The position numbers and the translations under genes were made by a program. This document shows positions 1 to 6,452 of a stretch of DNA of 12,889 nt, piece by piece. The stretch's first letter is position 1; each line of letters begins with the position of its first letter. The stretch is taken from the NCBI GenBank assembly GCA_035295665.1, contig DATGIQ010000118.1, forward strand, positions 1 through 12,889, written 5' to 3'. Below the pieces are notes generated by a model, which did not search any database, was not told the origin of the DNA, and worked only from the letters and a program-made list of their open reading frames with translations. Source of the DNA: DATGIQ01 sp035295665. GTDB taxonomy: Bacteria; Planctomycetota; Planctomycetia; Gemmatales; Gemmataceae.

Positions 1-98
1 CAGGGGAAGGGGATCTTCACCGGCGCGTTTCTGTGCTTTCACTCACGGCCATCCAAGCGCGTGGGAACCAGATTCACTGGAATGGTCCGTTGTCTCCG

Positions 99-106
99 AG
101 AAGGAT
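99..106 (+). promoter_or_regulatory. csrA ribosome binding site with CsrA-type ARGGAU core
   Basis: The Shine-Dalgarno of csrA reads AGAAGGAT and ends 8 nt before the ATG. It contains the ARGGAU core of the known CsrA-binding consensus, so autorepression by occlusion of the ribosome site is possible. A second GGA occurs at 79-81. No strong hairpin presenting the motif was evident by eye, so the regulatory reading is an inference; the ribosome-binding role itself is solid. Confidence 0.5.
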
Positions 107-114
107 AGGCGGCG

Positions 115-339
115 ATGCTAGTACTGTCAAGAAAGAAGAACGAAAGTATTGTCATTAATAACGACATCACCGTCACGGTGGTGGAGATCCGGGGCGACAA
201 AGTCCGGCTGGGCATTGTGGCTCCGAAGGAAGTTCCCGTGCATCGACAGGAAGTTTATGATGCAATCCACGGCAAAGCGGAGGCAGAACCGGCCCCCGCG
301 ACCGTCGTTGTCAAGCCGGTGGAATCGCAAAGTCGATAA
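115..339 (+). CDS. csrA: CsrA-family carbon storage / translational regulator
   Basis: Encodes 74 residues that match CsrA throughout: the N-terminal MLVLSRK strand, the GDKVRLGI segment, and the APKEVPVHRQEV segment ending the beta core. In the well-studied family the dimer binds GGA-containing RNA hairpins near start codons and changes translation or stability of mRNAs. The residues known to contact RNA, L4, R6 and R44, are all present, so RNA binding should be intact. After the core (about residue 53) there is a 20-residue Ala/Pro/Val-rich tail, slightly longer than in enterobacterial CsrA. The ATG is preceded by AAGGAT with 8 nt spacing. The gene is followed by a strong terminator and then a convergent regulator gene, so it ends its own transcription unit. 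In many bacteria csrA lies beside fliW or flagellar genes, but none is visible here. Function is confident; the mRNA targets are unknown. Confidence 0.96.
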   Translation: MLVLSRKKNESIVINNDITVTVVEIRGDKVRLGIVAPKEVPVHRQEVYDAIHGKAEAEPAPATVVVKPVESQSR

Positions 340-360
340 TTGCCGCCGGCCATTTGATCA

Positions 361-409
361 CCCTCTTCCCGGCCGTGGGGAATGCCCACGGCTGAGAAGA
401 GGGTTTTTT
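361..409 (+). terminator. Intrinsic terminator of csrA
   Basis: Two stacked perfect stems: 361-368 pairs with 396-403 (8 bp) and 372-379 pairs with 385-392 (8 bp, GCCGTGGG/CCCACGGC). Six T residues follow at 404-409. This is a textbook rho-independent terminator for the plus strand, 22 bp after the csrA stop. The minus strand has no T tract after the hairpin, so it should not stop the convergent regulator gene efficiently. Confidence 0.92.
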
Positions 410-425
410 GATTGATTCCGGTCAA

Positions 426-2246
426 TCAGGACTCCTCCCGCTTGATTCCGTACTTCTTCATCTTGCTGGCCAGCGTATCCCGAACGACACCGAGCATCCG
501 GGCCGCTTGACTGATGTTTCCCCCTGTGCGGCGCAAGGCCTGGCGTACGGCCCAACTTTCCAGTTCCTCCAAATTGAGACTTGGCGGCTCCGACGGATTG
601 GGTCCCGCGCACAGGTGCAAGTCTTCAGGTGCAACCATGTCCGACTCGCTCAGGGCAACCGCATTTTCCAGGACCGAGCGCAATTGCCGGACGTTGCCGG
701 GCCATGCGTATTCCTTGAGCCGCTGGAGCGCGGCCGGGCTCAACTTAATCTGGCGGCCCCATTCAATCGTCAACGTTTTCAGGAAGTAATCAACCAGGTC
801 GTCGATGTCCTCGATGTGTTCCCGCAAGGGGGGCACGCGGATTTGCAAACCCTGGAGCCGGAAGTATAGATCCGCACGAAATTTGCCGGTCTGCACGAGG
901 GCGTCGAGATCGCGATGCGTCGCAGCGATGGTCCGCACATCCACCTGGATTTCCGACGTGCCGCCCACGGGCCGAAAGCCCTTCCCCTCAATGACGCGCA
1001 ACAGCTTTGCCTGGCACTCCAGAGAGAGCTCCCCGACCTCGTCCAGGAAAAGTGTTCCTTCATCCGCCTGTTGAAAAAATCCCGGATGATCGTGAAGAGC
1101 GCCGCTGAAGGCACCCTTGCAGTGGCCAAACAGCTCCGACTCCAGCAGGGTTGGGGCGATCGCAGCACAATTAACGCCCACGAGCGGTCCATCGCGGCGC
1201 GGACTTTGATAGTGCAAGGCTTGGGCTACCAACTCTTTGCCGGAGCCGCTTTCCCCCAGAATGAGGATCGTGGACGGGTGCACGGCAAGGCGGGCGATCC
1301 GTTGCCGCAACTTCTCCATGGCTGGACTGTTGCCGATGAGCTGATCGCCTACCGGGGAATGGATGCGCAACCGTAGATTCTCGGCCTTCAGCGTCCGGTG
1401 TGCTCGCAGAAGTTGCAGACAGTTCGCCAGATGGCCAACAAGCACTTGGCAAAAGTGGCTTTCGCGCTCGCTGAACGGTTGGCCTGTTTGGTAAACATGG
1501 ACGGCTCCAAGAGGAGTTTCGCCAGAGTGAAGGGGCACGCAGATGGCGTCGGTGAACGCCAACAGGCTCTCACTGGCGACGGCTCGGCTCGGCTGAGACC
1601 CGAGCCAGACAGCGCGTCCTTCGTTCTGGACCAGTTGGGTGAGATGTCGGCTCAAGTGGATATCCACGCGGGCCAGTTTGGGCAGAATGATCTTGGGAAG
1701 GGGTTCTTCAGGGTCGAGGCTGAGAAACCCAGTCACCGAGGCCCCTGTTTGACTGCGAATGGTTTCGAGCGCGTGCTGGATCAGGATGCGCGGATCGGAC
1801 TCGCGGACCGAAGCTGCCATGAACTGGCACAGGGCAGTCAGCTCGTCCTTGCGGAGGACCGTTTGGTTCAGTTCGGACAAACTAGGAGTTGGTTCCTCCT
1901 CTCGAACGGGATTGCGTACATCGGGGGCCGTCGGTAGACCATCCGTCTCGCTATCAAGGGTGAAGCGAAGGGAGGTCTTCCCGATGCTGATGAGATGGCC
2001 GTTCTCCAGCGGGGCCTGGCGTACGATCGGTTCTCCGTTCACGCGCGTGCCATTCAGGGCGCCGAAATCTCGAATGAACCAATGCCCATCTTCCTGAAAG
2101 ACTTCCGCGTGCCAGCGCGAAGCGTGTTCGTCGTGCAGGACAATCAGGTTGTTGCGATGCCGGCCCAGAGTAACGGTCCGGTCTAACGGCAACAAAGACT
2201 GCCGCGGCTCCCCTTGTCCAGCTTCGATTGTGAGGCTCGCGCGCAT
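426..2246 (-). CDS. Sigma-54-dependent enhancer-binding transcriptional regulator (FHA-GAF-AAA+-Fis)
   Basis: A cytoplasmic activator that would remodel RNA polymerase carrying sigma-54 at -24/-12 promoters. Residue numbers here count from the upstream TTG at 2258. Domains in order: FHA at about 25-100, with GR(32-33), the SRWH segment and the NGTRVNG loop; a GAF-like sensory region at about 135-290; the AAA+ domain at about 305-545; a Fis-type helix-turn-helix at about 565-606. The AAA+ domain has Walker A GESGSGKE (335-342), the sigma-54 contact loop as GAFSGA (382-387; the usual form is GAFTGA), Walker B GTLFLDEVGEL (401-411), arginine finger region FRADLYFRL and WPGNVRQL. FHA domains bind phosphothreonine peptides, so input from a Ser/Thr kinase is likely (family knowledge). 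Start choice: the longest frame uses TTG at 2258, but ATG at 2246 has GAG 7 nt upstream and is preferred; only four residues differ. No receiver domain and no adjacent kinase gene. Confidence 0.95.
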   Translation of the reverse strand: MRASLTIEAGQGEPRQSLLPLDRTVTLGRHRNNLIVLHDEHASRWHAEVFQEDGHWFIRDFGALNGTRVNGEPIVRQAPLENGHLISIGKTSLRFTLDSETDGLPTAPDVRNPVREEEPTPSLSELNQTVLRKDELTALCQFMAASVRESDPRILIQHALETIRSQTGASVTGFLSLDPEEPLPKIILPKLARVDIHLSRHLTQLVQNEGRAVWLGSQPSRAVASESLLAFTDAICVPLHSGETPLGAVHVYQTGQPFSERESHFCQVLVGHLANCLQLLRAHRTLKAENLRLRIHSPVGDQLIGNSPAMEKLRQRIARLAVHPSTILILGESGSGKELVAQALHYQSPRRDGPLVGVNCAAIAPTLLESELFGHCKGAFSGALHDHPGFFQQADEGTLFLDEVGELSLECQAKLLRVIEGKGFRPVGGTSEIQVDVRTIAATHRDLDALVQTGKFRADLYFRLQGLQIRVPPLREHIEDIDDLVDYFLKTLTIEWGRQIKLSPAALQRLKEYAWPGNVRQLRSVLENAVALSESDMVAPEDLHLCAGPNPSEPPSLNLEELESWAVRQALRRTGGNISQAARMLGVVRDTLASKMKKYGIKREES

Positions 2247-2281
2247 GCGTTCACTCAACTTCTGGGCGAACTAATGGCTCG

Positions 2282-2332
2282 AGCAAGGGCCGGCCGTTCG
2301 TTCACCGGCGAAATGCGTTCCCGACCCTTGCT
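2282..2332. repeat. Inverted repeat between the Gfo-like gene and the sigma-54 regulator gene
   Basis: Arms 2282-2293 and 2321-2332 (AGCAAGGGCCGG / CCGACCCTTGCT) pair over 12 bp with one G-T type mismatch and a 27-nt loop. It lies in the 213-bp gap upstream of the regulator start. On the minus strand it is not followed by a T tract; on the plus strand a pyrimidine-rich TCTCTTTC follows. It could be an attenuator, an operator or a weak terminator; nothing in the sequence decides this. Confidence 0.4.
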
Positions 2333-2459
2333 TCTCTTTCATTAGAATACTCGCCGACCCGATTGGTGCTCAAGTGTGTAATAATAATCAAAGTGAAAGC
2401 GTTCCGTTGATCTCCCGGCCCCTTCACGGAAAGGGATGGTTTCCAACGCGATTATTTCG

Positions 2460-3437
2460 TCACGTTGGGAAGAGCAGGAGGCGGCCTTCATCGCGGCTCT
2501 TCACGGCGATGCGCAGCCAGCGAAGCAGCCGATAGGCGTCATCAAACGTCGGCGAGGGCGCGGCTTTACCCTGGAGAACGTCGTGAAAGTGTTCGAGCAG
2601 TAGCCTAACCCAGGGACATCGACGGCGGAGCGTCTGTGTCAAAGAACGTTCCGAGGTCGTCCAAGATACTTGGCCCGGAAGCTGGACAGAAGCCATTCCG
2701 TTCTCGGCCGATACTTCAAGGCGCACTGCTGGTCGATGGCCAAAGCCTCGCCGGCGCGTGATCTGGATGCCTCGCCCACCTGGGAATTCAAGGAACAGGC
2801 TGCTGAATCCTGCTCCCGGCACACTCCGGGTCGTGACGTTCAAAGGTTCCCCGTCGAGCAGTCCGGCACACCAATCGAGCAGTGGGATTCCCGCTCCACC
2901 CATCCACTCGGCTAACGCGTTCGGGTCGCAGGTTTGCCTTAGCCGGAGATGCGTCGGCTGCTTCACAGGATGCGTTATCTCGCACTGGAGTAGACGCGGT
3001 CTTCCGAGTTCACCCTCGAAGAGGGTGCGCAACCGGGCCGTCGCTGGCGCATACCGTGGCGCCATTTCCATCATAATTGGAAGTCGACGCTCTTCAACGT
3101 GGCGATGCAAGGCATCGGCATGAGGGTCATCCATCTCCAGTGAAATGCTGCAAAGGACGGGTTTGCCCACGTGACAGGCGCGTTCAAGAGGCCAAAGGCG
3201 AAACCATTGCCCGTCCAGGATCATGACGGCATCCACATCATCCCGCTCCAGCAACTGTGTTGGGCCGGCGGCCACAGCACAAGCCAATTGCTTCGCCTGC
3301 AGAACAGCTCGCTCTTGCACTTGGTCGCACAGAACGCTAACTTTGAACCGGCGCCGCAAGGCAAAGAGAGCGGGCTTGTAGCGCTTGTGCCAACGCCCAC
3401 CAAGTCCGACGATCCCGATCCGCAATTGGTTTTCCAT
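2460..3437 (-). CDS. Gfo/Idh/MocA-like NAD(P)-binding oxidoreductase homologue, catalytically atypical
   Basis: Encodes 325 residues, slightly short for the Gfo/Idh/MocA family. The N-terminus has a Rossmann beta-alpha start (RIGIVGLGGRW, residues 6-16), then a putative cofactor-binding acidic region (VLCDQ), a VDAVMI strand near 68-73 and a HVGKPVLCSISLEMD segment (89-103). That segment corresponds to the family's EKP motif, but the Glu is Gly while K92 and P93 remain. The C-terminal alpha/beta domain holds GGAGIPLLDW (180-189), equivalent to the family GGGxxxDxxxH. D188 is kept, but the His four residues later is Gly (G192). Active members use these residues for redox chemistry on sugars, inositols or related substrates, so this one may be non-catalytic or have altered chemistry. 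The ATG start has only a weak upstream ribosome site. It is divergent from the HMA gene (257-bp gap, no obvious promoter recognised). Substrate unknown. Confidence 0.85.
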   Translation of the reverse strand: MENQLRIGIVGLGGRWHKRYKPALFALRRRFKVSVLCDQVQERAVLQAKQLACAVAAGPTQLLERDDVDAVMILDGQWFRLWPLERACHVGKPVLCSISLEMDDPHADALHRHVEERRLPIMMEMAPRYAPATARLRTLFEGELGRPRLLQCEITHPVKQPTHLRLRQTCDPNALAEWMGGAGIPLLDWCAGLLDGEPLNVTTRSVPGAGFSSLFLEFPGGRGIQITRRRGFGHRPAVRLEVSAENGMASVQLPGQVSWTTSERSLTQTLRRRCPWVRLLLEHFHDVLQGKAAPSPTFDDAYRLLRWLRIAVKSRDEGRLLLFPT

Positions 3438-3694
3438 GGTGCGGGTTCCGTTGCGACCAAGCCCACCTCATTGTACACGAGTCTGGGCCGAAACGGCGCA
3501 GGAGCTCGCCTTGGATTCATCCTTGCGGCCAACGAATAAGTGTGCCTTACCCAACGTCTACCACCGTGGTGTACTGGCGAAAACCGAATCGACTTTCGAT
3601 TGCGTCGTGCCGATGGAGGTTCGAAGAGTGCCGCGAGCGCTCTTGCTCTCCAGGATTCGCGTTCGCCTTTGTTGTCAAGAATGGGAGGAGATGT

Positions 3695-4225
3695 ATGCAG
3701 TTTTCGCGATGGATGGTCTCGTCCGGGCTAATGGCGCTGCTGGCTTGCGCCGGTGTGAGCCGTGCTGAAACGAAGGTTGAGTTGACGAACGTCCACCTCT
3801 GCTGCCGCGCCTGTGTGGCGGCCGTGGGGAATATCCTCAAGGAAATCCCCGGAGTCGAGGGGAAATGTGACCAGCAGAGTAAAACGGTAACCATTACCGC
3901 CGCGGACGAAAAGACCGCCCAGAAGGCACTGGACGCGCTGGCAAAGGGCGGGTTCCACGGAAAAACGGCGAATAAAGAGCTATCCATCAAGGACGATAGC
4001 GGCGTGAAGAAGGGCAAGGTTCAAACGCTGACCGTCGCCGGGGTTCACGATTGTTGCAACTCGTGCAATAACGCCATCAAAGCGGCACTCAAAAAAGTCG
4101 ATGGCGTCAAGGGAAATACGGCCACGGCAAAGAAGGATTCATTTGAGGTAACCGGTGACTTCGATGCCGCAGAGTTAATCAAGGCCCTGAACGACGCAGG
4201 ATTTCATGTCAAGGTGAAGCAGTAA
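3695..4225 (+). CDS. Exported protein with two heavy-metal-associated (HMA)-like domains carrying CCxxC sites
   Basis: Encodes 176 residues from the ATG at 3695, which has GGAGGAG four bases upstream. The open frame extends back to 3542, but those 51 residues lack a ribosome site and do not resemble protein. Residues 1-24 form a signal peptide (charged start, hydrophobic stretch, likely cut after VSRA). Two ferredoxin-like HMA repeats follow: about 27-90 and 108-175. Each starts with a beta strand leading into H-x-C-C-x-x-C: H34/C36/C37/C40 and H118/C120/C121/C124. Classical HMA domains use GMxCxxC to bind Cu(I) or similar metals. The role is probably periplasmic or surface metal binding or delivery. 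No transporter or efflux gene is adjacent. The metal is unknown; the double Cys and preceding His differ from the classical site. No transmembrane segment is seen after the signal. Confidence 0.87.
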   Translation: MQFSRWMVSSGLMALLACAGVSRAETKVELTNVHLCCRACVAAVGNILKEIPGVEGKCDQQSKTVTITAADEKTAQKALDALAKGGFHGKTANKELSIKDDSGVKKGKVQTLTVAGVHDCCNSCNNAIKAALKKVDGVKGNTATAKKDSFEVTGDFDAAELIKALNDAGFHVKVKQ

Positions 4226-4260
4226 GCGCCGCCTCCCCTCGACGCAACGGTTGGCAGCTG

Positions 4261-4324
4261 CCACCGATCCGACGCCCAAGCAAGGGAAACGATTCTCTCA
4301 CGTGCTTGGGCGGCGGATCGGTGG
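4261..4324. repeat. Long inverted repeat downstream of the HMA gene
   Basis: Arms 4261-4282 and 4303-4324 are 22 bp with a single mismatch (A4272 against G4313) and a 20-nt loop. It starts 35 bp after the HMA stop. A TTTT run occurs only at 4334-4337, nine bases past the stem, so it is not a canonical terminator. It could act as a 3'-end processing or stabilising stem, or as a weak terminator. The arms are too short and isolated to call a transposable element: no transposase, and no target duplication was noticed. Confidence 0.75.
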
Positions 4325-4952
4325 AGAGCAGCGTTTTGCCGCAGCATCGCCGCGAATGGCCAAATCTGCCCATTGGCTAGGCATGTCTGCCTTGTAGTTG
4401 ATCCAATATTTCCCCCCTTCCCCAGTCTCTTTTTCAATCCCGCAGGTCGTTCCTCGATCCCCTTTCTAGCAATGTTAGCTTGTGACCATCAACGCGTTGC
4501 GGTGAATCCGCCCGAATCGCACATTGGCATGAGACCAGGTGACCATTGGCAGGGATGTCGATACGTCCTCCCTTTGGCATGCAATATGCAACCCCGTTGA
4601 TTGTAAAGTGTCGTGTGCCATGAGCCGTGAAGCGGAGAGACTCCACGACTTGGCGCCAGGGCAGCAACAACATTCCAGAGTGGACAGGGTACAAGAGAAG
4701 CGCCGGAACAGAAAGAGGCTGAAATCCAAGCTGCTTCGAGACTGGCCCTATGCCTCCCCAGAAATCCCTGTGCGGGTTGTTTTGAGTACAGCTCCCCTCG
4801 ATACCTACCTCAAGAACCCGACCTTCCGGTGTCTCCTCCTTGACGTGTCTTCGTTTGCCTGCCCTTGAACATGTAGATGGAGCAGTGCAATCGCCCAATG
4901 GGGCGTGCATCCAGACCAAGCGCTGGCGCGCCGGCTCAGGAGGGATTAGAGC
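4325..4952. other. Gene-poor intergenic stretch
   Basis: About 630 bp between the 4261-4324 stem-loop and the next confident gene. Several overlapping open frames exist on both strands, but none has a recognisable domain. It looks lower in GC than its surroundings by eye. The only part worth listing is a minus-strand frame (separate entry). Just before 4953 there is a good Shine-Dalgarno, AGGAGGG at 4938-4944, serving the downstream gene. Confidence 0.5.
4434..4673 (-). CDS. Doubtful small ORF, 79 aa, unknown
   Basis: A minus-strand frame open from 4919 to 4434. The last 79 residues from an ATG at 4673 read most like protein: a short beta-rich pattern with HFTINGVAY, GGRIDIPANGH and a Cys pair (SCQC). 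The candidate start has only a weak CTGGA before it. Codon third positions are not strongly GC-biased, unlike the neighbours, so this may be chance or the decayed end of an older gene. No family recognised. Confidence 0.22.
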   Translation of the reverse strand: MLLLPWRQVVESLRFTAHGTRHFTINGVAYCMPKGGRIDIPANGHLVSCQCAIRADSPQRVDGHKLTLLERGSRNDLRD

Positions 4953-5519
4953 ATGTTACCGCTTGACTATCTTTTGGCCGTGGTCTTGTTGACCACACCG
5001 CCCGGGTCACCGCCGTCGGTAGAGATGCCGGGGATGTTTCCGGCGCTGCGGCTGCCTCTGCAGGCGCTGGCTGTGGAATTGGAAATTCTAGACCCGCGTG
5101 AAGTCCGTTATATCCTGGCCCGTCCCGAGGATTTTGCCGCCGATTTAACCTTGCTCCAGCGCCGCTATCAGGAATTGGCCACCGCCCCCGCGCTTGCCGA
5201 CGCACTTCGTTTTCCCGAACGCGCAACGGTCAACGAATTGCTGGCGTTTAACCGCAGCTATCGTCAACACATCGATGTGCGGCAGCCGCTCGAACTCGTC
5301 CACTGGTGGGAACTGCGCATCGTGGTCGAGGAGACAGACCACCTCTATCAGGTGTGGGATAAGGTGCGCGATGCTCGTTGCCCGTACTACTATGTGACCG
5401 TGCGGCGTGACGCCCTCAAGCGCCTCCGCGAACTGGTCGGAGAGGATTCCTACTATAGCGGGAATCTGCCCCCCTGCGTGCCCTTGTGGCACTTCCAGGA
5501 AGCCAATCGACAACGGTAG
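4953..5519 (+). CDS. Conserved-looking small protein with possible signal sequence, function unknown
   Basis: Encodes 188 residues; the ATG is preceded by AGGAGGG with 8 nt spacing, so the start is firm. The N-terminus (about 6-16, LLAVVLLT) is a short hydrophobic stretch that could be a signal peptide, followed by a Pro-rich linker. The rest is mostly helical: a helix-rich region at 30-115, a WWE tryptophan pair (118-119), a CPYYYVTVRRDALKRLREL segment (143-161) and a C-terminal tail with SYYSG and NLPPCVPLWHF. C143 and C175 could form a disulfide if exported. No catalytic motif or named domain is recognised. It is convergent with the Rieske gene, with a 73-bp gap containing no clear terminator. 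Coding status is confident; function is not. Confidence 0.85.
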   Translation: MLPLDYLLAVVLLTTPPGSPPSVEMPGMFPALRLPLQALAVELEILDPREVRYILARPEDFAADLTLLQRRYQELATAPALADALRFPERATVNELLAFNRSYRQHIDVRQPLELVHWWELRIVVEETDHLYQVWDKVRDARCPYYYVTVRRDALKRLRELVGEDSYYSGNLPPCVPLWHFQEANRQR

Positions 5520-5592
5520 GCCCGGCTCCTCACCCCGCCATCTCTAACTGGCCAGGGATGCTGCGTCTGAATCCGTACCCATTCGCTCACGA

Positions 5593-5901
5593 TCATGGCA
5601 CATCAACCTGGATCTCGTCGCCGACTACTTGCACCTTGTAGCTGGTCACCCCGCGCGTAGCTGGCGGAGACAAATGCGATCCAGTCGTCACATCAAACTC
5701 CGCTCCGTGCCAGGGACAAATCACGATGTTCCCTTGACATTCACCCTCAGAGAGGGATGCGCCGCGGTGGGTGCAGACATCCTCAATGGCGTAAAACGTG
5801 CCATTGATGTTGTACAGTGCGATCTTGCGGCCCTGAACGGTTACGGGCTTCGCTTGGCCCGGCGTCACTTCTGCGACCGTGGCAACTTTGGTGAAAGCCA
5901 T
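5593..5901 (-). CDS. Rieske [2Fe-2S] ferredoxin (non-heme oxygenase / nitrite-reductase small-subunit type)
   Basis: Encodes 102 residues, the usual length of a stand-alone soluble Rieske ferredoxin. Both cluster-binding boxes are intact: C43-T-H45-R-G and C62-P-W-H65-G, with 16 residues between H45 and C62, so a two-Cys, two-His [2Fe-2S] cluster should assemble. There is no signal peptide or membrane anchor, which argues against a cytochrome bc1 Rieske subunit; a cytoplasmic electron carrier is likely. The ATG at 5901 follows AAGGAG with a 5-nt gap. No oxygenase or reductase partner gene is in the window, so the redox partner is unknown. Confidence 0.93.
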   Translation of the reverse strand: MAFTKVATVAEVTPGQAKPVTVQGRKIALYNINGTFYAIEDVCTHRGASLSEGECQGNIVICPWHGAEFDVTTGSHLSPPATRGVTSYKVQVVGDEIQVDVP

Positions 5902-5943
5902 GTTTGCTCCTTCGAATCATAAAATCGCCACATTCCTCCGGTA

Positions 5944-5973
5944 ATTCTTACAGCGAAGATGCCGTTTTTACAA
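5944..5973 (-). promoter_or_regulatory. Weak candidate sigma-70-type promoter for the Rieske gene
   Basis: On the minus strand TTGTAA (5973-5968) and AAGAAT (5949-5944) are separated by 18 bp, about 42 bp before the start codon. The -10 matches only four of six consensus bases, so this is tentative. Confidence 0.25.
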
Positions 5974-6071
5974 AGTCGTCGAGAATCCCGCCTGGCCCGT
6001 GGCGCTCCGTGCGAGACCAAAACCATGTCCTGACTATGGGTTGCGGCCGACGAGCGAAACTGACAAGAACC

Positions 6072-6086
6072 TGGCACGTGCTTTGC
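6072..6086 (+). promoter_or_regulatory. Sigma-54 (-24/-12) promoter
   Basis: TGGCACG (6072-6078), four bases, then TTGC (6083-6086). All eleven conserved positions of the sigma-54 consensus TGGCACG-N4-TTGC are matched and the essential GG-N10-GC spacing is exact. Transcription would start near 6098 towards higher coordinates. It lies in a gene-free region, so it cannot be explained by coding constraint. What it drives is open: a structured RNA (6121-6358) or the Kelch-protein gene 640 nt downstream. A sigma-54 activator is encoded at 426-2246. Confidence 0.72.
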
Positions 6087-6190
6087 GAATATCAACGGCG
6101 ACCTGACCACTCCAACGGAAACGACAGCCTCGTGGTCGTGTCCTGAACAAGCTGCTCCCCCGACAGCTTGAGCGGATTCCCCGATCCGCA

Positions 6191-6257
6191 GGCCCGGATC
6201 GAGAACGGTCGGTGGAGGTCCCGATCTCCCGACCCTCGACCGTTCTTGGTCCGGCCC
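6191..6257. repeat. 21-bp-arm inverted repeat in the stem-loop region
   Basis: Arm 6191-6211 pairs with 6237-6257 over 21 positions: 18 Watson-Crick pairs, two G-T wobbles (6199/6249 and 6201/6247) and one mismatch (6193/6255). Inside the 25-nt loop, GGTC 6217-6220 can pair with GACC 6231-6234. The wobbles fit an RNA hairpin better than a DNA operator. Confidence 0.75.
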
Positions 6258-6323
6258 AGACATGAACATGGGGCCACGTTTCTTCCTGCCAGAAATCCCG
6301 TCCATCCTTACCCTCTGTACCGT

Positions 6324-6358
6324 GGGCCACTCGCATCCCCCGGCGAGTGGCCCTTCTT
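6324..6358 (+). terminator. Candidate weak intrinsic terminator
   Basis: An 11-bp perfect stem, GGGCCACTCGC (6324-6334) with GCGAGTGGCCC (6343-6353), has an 8-nt loop and is followed by TTCTT (6354-6358). The T tract is short and interrupted, so termination may be partial. If used, it gives a transcript of about 260 nt from the sigma-54 promoter at 6072-6086. Confidence 0.4.
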
Positions 6359-6452
6359 GGGGCCGGTAGCATCCCGATCGGGACCGGCGCTTCGCCCCAA
6401 AGGGACCAAACTTGGGTATTTTGGAAATTTAGGCCGGAGAGGAGATTTGTGC

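Larger units (their letters stand above)
6098..6388 (+). other. Stem-loop-dense non-coding region; candidate structured RNA or long leader
   Basis: No convincing gene lies in the 835 bp from 5902 to 6736. Just after the predicted sigma-54 start point a run of stem-loops appears: 6121-6125/6135-6139 (5 bp), 6149-6154/6164-6169 (6 bp), 6172-6177/6184-6189 (6 bp), 6191-6211/6237-6257 (21-bp arms), 6324-6334/6343-6353 (11 bp) and 6362-6367/6383-6388 (6 bp, enclosing the palindrome CCCGATCGGG). The packing of consecutive, non-overlapping stems suggests a folded transcript. It could be an independent small RNA ending near 6358 or part of the mRNA leader of the downstream gene. No known RNA family was recognised. 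Confidence 0.4.

Noticed and set aside
3542..3694. N-terminal extension of the HMA protein
   Set aside because: The 51 extra residues lack a ribosome site and would bury the signal peptide; the ATG at 3695 has GGAGGAG just upstream.
5789..5803. Second sigma-54-like site on the minus strand (TGGCACG then GC at the right spacing)
   Set aside because: The -12 element reads ACGC instead of TTGC and the site is inside the Rieske coding sequence, so it is probably chance.
6098..6360. CsrB/RsmY-like CsrA-sequestering RNA in the stem-loop region
   Set aside because: Such RNAs carry many GGA motifs in hairpin loops. Here only about four GGA triplets are seen, at 6116-6216, and most lie in or beside stems.
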